A stretch of DNA of 11,146 nt from positions 1-11,146 of the forward strand of contig JAIWNE010000281.1 in assembly GCA_025331445.1 (NCBI GenBank), given 5' to 3'. Positions 1 to 7,139 of the stretch are shown one piece after another (position 1 is the first letter of the stretch; each line of letters starts with the position of its first letter). The position numbers and the translations under genes were made by a program. The notes beneath the pieces are model-generated. The model was not told where the DNA came from. It ran no database searches and saw only the letters and a list, made by a program, of their open reading frames with translations. The stretch is from Blakeslea trispora (lineage: Eukaryota; Mucoromycota; Mucoromycetes; Mucorales; Choanephoraceae).

Positions 1-1
1 T

Positions 2-222
2 GCATTGAACATGCTTACTCGTACTACTGCTCATGTTTTGGCAAAGGAGAACTTTGTTGTTTATGCTTCTCACCTGGCTGGGTCAAGACAGATATGGGTG
101 GTGAAAGTGCACCAGTTGAGCCCAAGGATTCAGTTGCAGGACAACTCGCTAAGCTTGAGAGTGCCACTAGCCAAGACAACGGTGGCTACTTTGACTTTGA
201 AGGAAACACCCTTCCTTGGTAA
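2..222 (+). pseudogene. 3' fragment of SDR gene, frameshifted copy
   Basis: This is the left-arm copy of the last exon of the SDR gene found complete at 5626-6446. It opens at the residue equivalent to Ala168 (ALNMLTRTTAHVLAKENF) and stays in frame to the His of the HPGW motif. There one T is missing (CTCACCTGG here, CTCATCCTGG in the other copy, near base 72). Downstream the frame reads as unrelated sequence, although the original TAA is still present at 220-222. The 5' part lies outside the window. The single-base loss could be a real mutation or an uncorrected read error close to a contig end. Confidence 0.85.
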
Positions 223-248
223 AGAAAGCAAAGTGGTTAAGCATGTAT

Positions 249-254
249 AATAAA
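249..254 (+). terminator. Polyadenylation signal AATAAA, left SDR copy
   Basis: AATAAA lies 27 bases after the SDR stop codon, in a suitable place for 3' end formation. It is mirrored at 5594-5599 behind the intact SDR gene. Confidence 0.5.
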
Positions 255-596
255 AAGGAATGATGCATTTCGTTTGATTTAAATCGTATGACACTTGATA
301 AACTTTGTAGCTGATAAAATTCGCATGTTCGTTTTGTTTTGGGCAAAAGAAGAACATTATGCATCATCACTATTCTTTGTTTGTAAACCAAGATCTTGAA
401 TAGAGGATGACCAAAGTTTGTCTATACCTAATGATACTATGATGACGTTCCTTCTTCCTACTGTCTTTTCTTTTTCTCTTATATAATGCCAAAAAAAAAT
501 TGATTCATTGTCGTATAAAAACAAACATGGTCAATATGTGAAAGCTGCCTCTGATTGACGCGCATATAGCTAGTTTTAAGCTTTTTGTTAAGCACT

Positions 597-634
597 GGTA
601 CGTTCTTTGTCTTTAGCTATCTGTCTAACGTACC
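597..634. repeat. 8-bp inverted repeat
   Basis: GGTACGTT at 597-604 is repeated inverted as AACGTACC at 627-634, with a 22-base loop. The mirror copy is at 5214-5251. No function is assigned. Confidence 0.5.
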
Positions 635-657
635 TTGGTCTTGTTGATAAAATCTGG

Positions 658-671
658 TATATACGTATATA
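658..671. repeat. 14-bp perfect palindrome TATATACGTATATA
   Basis: The sequence TATATACGTATATA equals its own reverse complement. Short palindromes of alternating T/A are common in A/T-rich DNA, so a regulatory role is only a possibility. The mirror copy is at 5177-5190. Confidence 0.5.
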
Positions 672-775
672 TGCATATTTCTAATCACAAACCCGTAGTA
701 AGCTGACAATCAACAATGTAATAAAAAGCTAGACAGTCAATACGACTAGTCTTCACTTTAACAAAAATCGCGCCA

Positions 776-813
776 AGCTATCATACACAATGTTTCCTTG
801 TTTTATGATAGCT
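776..813. repeat. 10-bp perfect hairpin with 18-base loop
   Basis: AGCTATCATA at 776-785 pairs perfectly with TATGATAGCT at 804-813. A CCAAT pentamer starts two bases later, and a CGCGCCAAG stretch (E2F-like on the minus strand) lies just before it. The mirror copy is at 5035-5072. It could be an operator-like site or chance; nothing in the sequence decides. Confidence 0.55.
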
Positions 814-1340
814 GCCAATGTAATTGAGTAGAGAAGCAGAGAGTGCATTGACAATAACATTTTTTTTTAGCTGATTAAGATGCTATGGTCAATCTGACTT
901 GGAGCAATTACTCTCTGTTGTTTCAGCAGTAAACAAAGAAGATTCATTTCCTTTATGTCAGTACTACTCTCACTTGCACATTCATACTAGTCAAGCCAAA
1001 ACAACATGTAGTTTTTTTTTTACAGTTTTAATCGTCAAGACAAGGTCAAGAAATCAACAAGTTACTGTAAGGAGTTTTCTAAAGTTATAGCTATGTTTGA
1101 TACAGCGGCTAATCAGCTTTATCTGGGCTCAGTAAACACGTTTTTCGAAATAAAATTGTCTTTTTTTTTTGCACATGCCCTGAAAAAATAGTATAAAAAT
1201 ATAATCCTGTTTCAACGGGTAAAAATCATTTAGATTTGAAGTATATTTAAAAGATCTCTTTAAGATTGACACAATACTTTTAAACAGAAAGAACAATTAT
1301 TAAGACGTATATAGATGTCTTGTACAGTAAAATCGAGACT

Positions 1341-1368
1341 AGAGAGAGAGAGAGAGAGAGAGAGAGAG
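1341..1368 (+). repeat. (AG)14 microsatellite
   Basis: Fourteen uninterrupted AG units. The partner tract in the other arm (CT at 4480-4507) also has exactly 14 units. Dinucleotide repeats mutate quickly, so equal length implies that the arms are very young, recently converted, or the same molecule read twice. Confidence 0.9.
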
Positions 1369-2026
1369 CTACAAAAGAACCACTGAATACATAGAGATTT
1401 GTTACTTTTTCTAATAAAGAGCTGCCTTCTCTTATCAATCCCAGCGTTTTGGAACTGAGCGAAAAATGATATATGTAGACTCGATGCTTTTTCAAGAAAG
1501 ACAACCTGACCCTGAATAAGAACTTTGGCTAATTTTCAACTTCTGAATTTCAGTAACAAAAGTTTGGAAATAAAGAAGGTGACCAAACAATAAACATAGG
1601 TCAGCATTAAAGCTTCAGAAAGAAGAGAGAGAGATAGAAACAGCATGCTTATAACTCCTCTTTAAGCACATAAGACTCAATTTATTGAACAGCAAACGTT
1701 GGTTGTTGATCTATTGTACATACACATTTTTCCCATTCAGTAACTTTCATCATTCTCAAAAAAAAGCAAGAAATGGCGGAGATTGAATGATTGAAGAAGT
1801 TTTTTTTTTAGTCTTCAAGGTGCAAAATAGATTGGCTTTTCCATTTGCGACAGTTTATGTACTTTATCCAAAGACTGACTGCTTCCTAAAAAGCCTTTTT
1901 TTTGTGAAAATAAAAATAAAAGCGCTTACGGAATGAAACAAAAATAAATTTTTTCACTTCTCACTTGAGTCCTGTAATTCTTTTTTCCCTCTCTTTTTTC
2001 TTTTATCCCTCTCCTTCTTGAAGAAA

Positions 2027-3013
2027 ATGACTGAAGGTAAGAGAAAATTGAGCTTCTTTCACCATAAACAAAGGAGCTATTGGCCTAACTGTCAACTGCA
2101 GATCCCAAGTATAGACAGAAATTCAAAGACTTGAAAAAGCGTATTCGAGAAATAGAAGAGGTAAACATTATTCACTGTTTCAAAAAAAAACAATAATAAA
2201 CCGACATGTAAAAAAAAACATAGGAAAATGACTTGCTTAATATCAAGCTCTATAAAGCTCGCAAGAATATTCGCCATCTCAAACTAGAGAGAACGTAGGT
2301 CTCCTTCTTATGTCTTGTGTTCGTTTGACTAATAAAGAAATGATTCTTAATAGGTTTTTATTGGATCGTATGGAGAAATCAAGCCAAATTTCTATAGACT
2401 TGAGCGATAATTCAGACTTGGGTTCAGATATCTATTATCATGACGAACCTGATATGGTAAGAAATAAGACCAGAACAAAACAAAAAAAAATCATTGACCC
2501 TGTCTTTTTTTTTTCGTTATCAAGCACCTGCACAAGATACAAAGTAGCCATAAGCATCATGACGGACGTGGTCGAATTGAAAAACTGATGGCTGGCAGCA
2601 ATAAACCTCAGCGTAAGAAGAAGGATCCAAACGCGCCAAAAGGTCCCGGTAATGTCTTCTTCTTGTACTGTCGATTAGAAAGAGATAAGATCAAAGATGA
2701 ACACCCAACAGAAAACCTTGGTGAAGTTACTCGACTCTTGGGCCAGAAATGGAAGAGCTTGACAAAAGATGAGAAAAAGGTAATTTAAGGGCTATCAAAG
2801 AAGAGAATGATGGTATACTAACTTGCAATAAATCAATAGAAATACTATGACATGTACAAACGTGAACTTGAAGAGTATGAAGAAGCAATGAAGACATATA
2901 CTTTGAATGGAGGTGTTGCACCTGCACCAAACAGTAGTGTTGGTAATGAAGACTCCTTTGCATGTTTCCATTGTCTCTTCATACTCTTCAAGTTCACGTT
3001 GTACATGTCATAG
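2027..3013 (+). CDS. HMG-box protein, Nhp10/INO80-subunit-like, truncated at palindrome centre
   Basis: Six exons on consensus GT-AG sites: 2027-2036, 2102-2160, 2224-2294, 2354-2456, 2525-2779 and 2840 onward. All junctions keep frame. Residues 6-55 form a charged coiled-coil-like segment (KFKDLKKRIREIEEEN, then ARKNIRHLKLERTFLLDR), followed by an acidic linker and a basic stretch (residues 108-114). An HMG box runs from about 115 to 185 ([45 protein letters not shown]). This coiled coil plus HMG box is typical of fungal Nhp10/Nht1, DNA-binding subunits of the INO80 nucleosome remodeller in the nucleus. That assignment is family knowledge and not certain; a generic HMGB protein is the alternative. 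The last exon crosses the palindrome centre and reads its own mirror strand until TAG at 3011-3013, so genuine sequence probably ends near 2905-2955 and the true C-terminus is missing. Confidence 0.8.
2906..2954. other. Unpaired centre of the inverted repeat
   Basis: Between the arms lie about 50 bases with no convincing mirror match. Homology fades between roughly 2885 and 2905 on the left and between 2955 and 2975 on the right, so both limits are approximate. The left part continues the HMG-box gene's last visible exon (Gly-Gly-Val-Ala-Pro-Ala-Pro), then passes without a break into the mirrored strand. Such a short spacer between nearly 2.9 kb arms would favour cruciform extrusion in living DNA, and it is also what a fold-back read leaves behind. 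Confidence 0.75.
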
Positions 3014-3820
3014 ATTTCTATTGATTTATTGCAAGTTTAACCATCATTTCTCTTGATAGCCCTTAAATTACCTTTTTCTCATCTTTTGTCAAGCTCTTCC
3101 ATTTCTGGCCCAAGAGTCGAGTAACTTCACCAAGGTTTTCTTGGGTGTTCATCTTTGATCTTATCTCTTTCTAATCGACAGTACAAGAAGAAGACATTAC
3201 CGGGACCTTTTGGCGCGTTTGGATCCTTCTTCTTACGCTGAGGTTTATTGCTGCCACCATCAGTTTTTCAATTCGACCACGTCCGTCATGATGCTTATGG
3301 CTACTTTGTATCTTGTGCAGGTGCTTGATAACGAAAAAAAAAAGACAGGGTCAATGATTTTTTTTTTGTTTTGTTCTGGTCTTATTTCTTACCATATCAG
3401 GTTCGTCATGTAATAGATATCTGAACCCAAGTCTGAATTATCGCTCAAGTCTATAGAAATTTGGCTTGATTTCTCCATACATCCAATAAAAACCTATTAA
3501 GAATCATTTCTTTATTAGTCAAACGAACACAAGACATAAGAAGGAGACCTACGTTCTCTCTAGTTTGAGATGGCGAATATTCTTGCGAGCTTTATAGAGC
3601 TTGATATTAAGCAAGTCATTTTCCTATGTTTTTTTTTACATGTCGGTTTATTATTGTTTTTTTTTGAAACAGTGAATAATGTTTACCTCTTCTATTTCTC
3701 GAATACGCTTTTTCAAGTCTTTGAATTTCTGTCTATACTTGGGATCTGCAGTTGACAGTTAGGCCAATAGCTCCTTTGTTTATGGTGAAAGAAGCTCAAT
3801 TTTCTCTTACCTTCAGTCAT
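2957..3820 (-). pseudogene. Broken mirror copy of the HMG-box gene
   Basis: This is the minus-strand copy of the gene at 2027-2955. The ATG (3818-3820) and the first three exons match. The rest has small deletions relative to the left copy: one base in exon 4 near 3480, another in exon 4 near 3411, one base in exon 5 near 3256 (GATGGTGGC against GATGGCTGGC), two bases near 3141 inside the HMG box, and single bases near 3013 and 3000 in exon 6. The last intron has lost its branch point (TATACTAAC is replaced by a TTAAAC-like sequence). No full-length product is possible as written. The clustering near the centre suggests poor read accuracy just after a strand turn-round, though real decay cannot be excluded. 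Confidence 0.8.
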
Positions 3821-4479
3821 TTTCTTCAAGAAGGAGAGGGATAAAAGAAAAAAGAGAGGGAAAAAAGAATTACAGGACTCAAGTGAGAAGTGAAAAAATT
3901 TATTTTTGTTTCATTCCGTAAGCGCTTTTATTTTTATTTTCACAAAAAAAAGGCTTTTTAGGAAGCAGTCAGTCTTTGGATAAAGTACATAAACTGTCGC
4001 AAATGGAAAAGCCAATCTATTTTGCACCTTGAAGACTAAAAAAAAAACTTCTTCAATCATTCAATCTCCGCCATTTCTTGCTTTTTTTTTGAGAATGATG
4101 AAAGTTACTGAATGGGAAAAATGTGTATGTACAATAGATCAACAACCAACGTTTGCTGTTCAATAAATTGAGTCTTATGTGCTTAAAGAGGAGTTATAAG
4201 CATGCTGTTTCTATCTCTCTCTCTTCTTTCTGAAGCTTTAATGCTGACCTATGTTTATTGTTTGGTCACCTTCTTTATTTCCAAACTTTTGTTACTGAAA
4301 TTCAGAAGTTGAAAATTAGCCAAAGTTCTTATTCAGGGTCAGGTTGTCTTTCTTGAAAAAGCATCGAGTCTACATATATCATTTTTCGCTCAGTTCCAAA
4401 ACGCTGGGATTGATAAGAGAAGGCAGCTCTTTATTAGAAAAAGTAACAAATCTCTATGTATTCAGTGGTTCTTTTGTAG

Positions 4480-4507
4480 CTCTCTCTCTCTCTCTCTCTC
4501 TCTCTCT
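4480..4507 (+). repeat. (CT)14 microsatellite, mirror of the AG tract
   Basis: Fourteen CT units, the exact inverted partner of 1341-1368 with the same unit count. Confidence 0.9.
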
Positions 4508-5034
4508 AGTCTCGATTTTACTGTACAAGACATCTATATACGTCTTAATAATTGTTCTTTCTGTTTAAAAGTATTGTGTCAATCTTAAAGAGATCTTTTA
4601 AATATACTTCAAATCTAAATGATTTTTACCCGTTGAAACAGGATTATATTTTTATACTATTTTTTCAGGGCATGTGCAAAAAAAAAAGACAATTTTATTT
4701 CGAAAAACGTGTTTACTGAGCCCAGATAAAGCTGATTAGCCGCTGTATCAAACATAGCTATAACTTTAGAAAACTCCTTACAGTAACTTGTTGATTTCTT
4801 GACCTTGTCTTGACGATTAAAACTGTAAAAAAAAAACTACATGTTGTTTTGGCTTGACTAGTATGAATGTGCAAGTGAGAGTAGTACTGACATAAAGGAA
4901 ATGAATCTTCTTTGTTTACTGCTGAAACAACAGAGAGTAATTGCTCCAAGTCAGATTGACCATAGCATCTTAATCAGCTAAAAAAAAATGTTATTGTCAA
5001 TGCACTCTCTGCTTCTCTACTCAATTACATTGGC

Positions 5035-5072
5035 AGCTATCATAAAACAAGGAAACATTGTGTATGATAGCT
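5035..5072. repeat. 10-bp perfect hairpin, mirror copy
   Basis: This is the mirror of the hairpin at 776-813. AGCTATCATA and TATGATAGCT flank an 18-base loop, with no base changes. Confidence 0.5.
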
Positions 5073-5593
5073 TGGCGCGATTTTTGTTAAAGTGAAGACT
5101 AGTCGTATTGACTGTCTAGCTTTTTATTACATTGTTGATTGTCAGCTTACTACGGGTTTGTGATTAGAAATATGCATATATACGTATATACCAGATTTTA
5201 TCAACAAGACCAAGGTACGTTAGACAGATAGCTAAAGACAAAGAACGTACCAGTGCTTAACAAAAAGCTTAAAACTAGCTATATGCGCGTCAATCAGAGG
5301 CAGCTTTCACATATTGACCATGTTTGTTTTTATACGACAATGAATCAATTTTTTTTTGGCATTATATAAGAGAAAAAGAAAAGACAGTAGGAAGAAGGAA
5401 CGTCATCATAGTATCATTAGGTATAGACAAACTTTGGTCATCCTCTATTCAAGATCTTGGTTTACAAACAAAGAATAGTGATGATGCATAATGTTCTTCT
5501 TTTGCCCAAAACAAAACGAACATGCGAATTTTATCAGCTACAAAGTTTATCAAGTGTCATACGATTTAAATCAAACGAAATGCATCATTCCTT

Positions 5594-5599
5594 TTTATT
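5594..5599 (-). terminator. Polyadenylation signal AATAAA of the SDR gene
   Basis: On the minus strand AATAAA lies 27 bases after the SDR stop codon (5626-5628), a normal distance for a fungal poly(A) signal. Confidence 0.55.
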
Positions 5600-5625
5600 A
5601 TACATGCTTAACCACTTTGCTTTCT

Positions 5626-6446
5626 TTACCAAGGAAGGGTGTTTCCTTCAAAGTCAAAGTAGCCACCGTTGTCTTGGCTAGTGGCACTCTCAAGCTTAGC
5701 GAGTTGTCCTGCAACTGAATCCTTGGGCTCAACTGGTGCACTTTCACCACCCATATCTGTCTTGACCCAGCCAGGATGAGAAGCATAAACAACAAAGTTC
5801 TCCTTTGCCAAAACATGAGCAGTAGTACGAGTAAGCATGTTCAATGCAGTCTTAGAGATATTGTATTCAAGCTTGCTACCATCATCATTAATTTCATTGA
5901 TCTTGGTGATAGAAGCCAAGATAGAGGAGATATTGACAATCTTCTTTACATTGTCCTTGCCACGCTTGCGGAGTAAAGGCAAGAAAGCTTGTGTAGCATC
6001 TGAGGTACCACAAACATTGGTTTCAAATACCTTCAATAGACCTTCTTTGGTGACTTTATCAGGTGTAGCATCTGGTGAACCTGCAATACCAGCGTTGTTG
6101 ATGAGAACATCAATACCTTCTGAAGTATGCTTTTCAATGTATTCAACAGCAGCCTAATACATGTTGAGGAAAGGAGCGAGAATGAAAGGAATTGAGTTCA
6201 CTTTACCCTTTTTTTCTCTCTCTTTTTACGTAATTTGTTTGTTTTGTTTACCTTCAAAGAGTCTTTGCTCAACGTGTCAAGTTTGACAGAAAAAACACGC
6301 TTGTTGTCAACCAACTTTTGTAAGCCTTCAGAGGCATCAGGGTTACGTGCACAAGCAAATACAGTGTTGCCCTTGGCAGCAATTTGGCGGACAAATTCAA
6401 GGCCAATGCCACGAGATGCACCAGTGATAACGTAAGTAAGAGACAT
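5626..6446 (-). CDS. Short-chain dehydrogenase/reductase (SDR), intact copy
   Basis: Two exons (6446-6252 and 6153-5626) joined by a GT-AG intron give a 240-residue protein, the usual size for a classical SDR. A Rossmann nucleotide-binding motif TGASRGIG sits at residues 8-15, and NNAG at 84-87. A structural Asn is at 111, Ser141/Ser142 form the catalytic-serine site (VNISS), and the catalytic YNISK has Tyr162 and Lys166. HPGW follows at 191-194. The Ser-to-Tyr spacing is longer than usual, as in carbonyl-reductase or sniffer-like members and bacterial C-factor relatives. It should be a soluble NAD(P)-dependent oxidoreductase; the substrate cannot be told. No signal peptide or membrane segment is seen. 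The start is the first ATG before the Rossmann motif, with TATATAAA-rich DNA upstream. The last 221 bases lie in the inverted repeat and recur, broken, at 2-222. Confidence 0.92.
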
Positions 6447-6685
6447 TTTCTTTTAATATATAAACAGAAAAAAATAGAGCAAAAATAAAAAGAGAAATGG
6501 GGTTTTTATATGCATAATAATATGAAGCGCCGTTTTTATCAATAATTGTAAATCAGTTATGAAATTACATCACTGAAAAGTATAACACACTTTATCGATT
6601 TAAAAATGAATTATCCATGCTTTCGCTTTCTTTTCTATTACAAATCTGCTAAACTATCATGATAAAAACGCTTGGTTTAATTTGA

Positions 6686-7068
6686 AGAAATAAAGTCGGT
6701 AAAACTACTTTGAGCAAGAAAAAAAAATCTAGTCATAAAACAGGTGTCTCATCTTGGTTCGGAGCTAGACTCTTTTCTAACAAAGAAAATGAGCTGGATG
6801 ATATTGATGACTAAGCTTGTTGAATAGAAAACCAAGTACAAGCCAGGACTCTTGGCAAGCAAGCAAGAAAGAAAGAAAAAGTTCCCTCCCCTTTTTTCCT
6901 TAAATTAGTATAAACAACGCTTGATTGACTAGTCAGAAGATAGAGTTTATTACAACAACATGCAGAAAGAAAGCAATCTCGCACCTTTAGAGCCTTAGAA
7001 AATGTTGGCGAAGTAAGACTGAAAAAATGATGCCTGAACTCAAAGAACATAGTGCTATTGTCAACTAA
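6686..7068 (+). pseudogene. Possible broken or terminal exons of an unrecognised plus-strand gene
   Basis: Three pieces look coding. Bases 6686-6814 are open for 42 codons to TAA without a start, with a lysine run and an acidic tail (SSWFGARLF, then NELDDIDD). Bases 6824-6880 read on in the same frame after two stops (QARTLGKQARKK). Bases 6944-7030, after an acceptor-like AG, give a 28-codon charged helix-like stretch (QSRTFRALENVGEVRLKK). One added base in the six-A run at 7022-7027 would join that stretch to MMPELKEHSAIVN, ending at TAA 7066-7068. A weak GT-AG intron (6881-6943) could link the second and third pieces in phase. I do not recognise the protein. It may be a relic, a gene hidden by indel errors, or chance. 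The minus-strand frame at 6811-7050 looks less coding-like. Confidence 0.3.
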
Positions 7069-7082
7069 ACTTAGTTCTGGTA

Positions 7083-7088
7083 TTTATT
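7083..7088 (-). terminator. Polyadenylation signal AATAAA of the reductase gene
   Basis: AATAAA on the minus strand, about 52 bases past the reductase stop codon. Confidence 0.5.
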
Positions 7089-7139
7089 CGGATCAAACAG
7101 TAACAAGATCATCATGCATACATAGTACAAAATCCAAGA

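Larger units (their letters stand above)
223..2026. other. Gene-free A/T-rich interval, left arm
   Basis: No convincing gene is visible between the SDR stop and the HMG-box start. Open frames here are short (the longest are 63-74 codons), have no splice pattern or recognisable motif, and one of them simply reads through the AG repeat. The interval contains an (AG)14 microsatellite, a 10-bp perfect hairpin (776-813), an 8-bp inverted repeat (597-604 with 627-634), a 14-bp palindrome (658-671), a CCAAT pentamer at 815-819 and many A or T runs. The last 50 bases are a pyrimidine-rich tract, as expected just before a fungal start codon. Confidence 0.6.
1..2905 (+). repeat. Left arm of a 5.8 kb inverted repeat
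   Basis: This arm is the reverse complement of 2955-5848. Paired positions sum to about 5848 over most of its length; for example, the (AG)14 tract at 1341-1368 pairs with (CT)14 at 4480-4507. The outer 2.2 kb matches almost base for base. I found only one extra base in an A run (8 A near 1758 against 9 in the partner) and one missing T near position 72. The arm starts at the window edge inside an SDR gene, so its true outer limit is not visible. It contains an SDR fragment, a 1.8 kb non-coding interval and an HMG-box gene. It may be a real duplication or a fold-back assembly artefact. Confidence 0.95.
3821..5625. other. Gene-free A/T-rich interval, right arm
   Basis: This is the mirror of 223-2026, with the same hairpins, microsatellite and homopolymer runs. 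It separates the SDR stop from the HMG-box copy and shows no credible gene on either strand. Relative to the left arm I noticed only a single-base length difference in a T run near 4082-4090. Confidence 0.6.
2955..5848 (-). repeat. Right arm of a 5.8 kb inverted repeat
   Basis: This is the mirror copy of 1-2905. Base 5848 pairs with base 1, so this arm continues directly into the rest of a complete SDR gene, while its partner is cut by the window edge. The inner 0.5 kb (about 2955-3485) carries many small deletions relative to the left arm. The outer 2.3 kb is nearly identical to it. This uneven spread is unusual for gradual divergence. Confidence 0.95.
6447..7139. other. Interval between SDR and reductase genes, with coding-like scraps
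   Basis: The first 200 bases upstream of the SDR start are A/T-rich and probably hold its promoter. From 6686 to 7068 several short plus-strand open stretches look protein-like but do not form one frame; they are described separately. The end (7083-7088) carries the reductase poly(A) signal. Confidence 0.5.

Noticed and set aside
439..554. C/D-box snoRNA (ATGATGA at 439-445, CTGA at 551-554)
   Set aside because: The spacing is long, there is no terminal stem, and no internal C'/D' pair is evident.
899..1090. 63-codon plus-strand open frame and its mirror at 4758-4949
   Set aside because: No motif, no splice context and low-complexity composition. It reads as chance in A/T-rich DNA.
1280..1504. 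74-codon minus-strand open frame and its mirror at 4344-4568
   Set aside because: It includes a Leu-Ser run that is only the AG/CT microsatellite read in frame.
2092..2277. 61-codon minus-strand open frame and its mirror at 3570-3755
   Set aside because: It lies antisense to exons 2 and 3 and the intervening intron of the HMG-box gene, which have consistent splice sites and phase.
2588..2788. HMG box as the Mucoromycota sex locus gene (sexM/sexP)
   Set aside because: The sex locus is flanked by a triose-phosphate transporter and an RNA helicase, neither of which is here. The box and N-terminal coiled coil look like Nhp10 rather than SexM/SexP.
1..5848. Fold-back transposon with long terminal inverted repeats
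   Set aside because: The arms contain ordinary host genes with introns, there is no transposase, and the left boundary and any target duplication are not visible.
5776..6435. Plus-strand open frames of 66-106 codons over the SDR gene
   Set aside because: They are antisense shadows of a well-supported SDR coding sequence.
6811..7050. 79-codon minus-strand open frame between SDR and reductase
   Set aside because: The composition is Phe/Ser/Cys-rich from A/T-rich and purine tracts, with no motif. The plus strand looks more coding-like.
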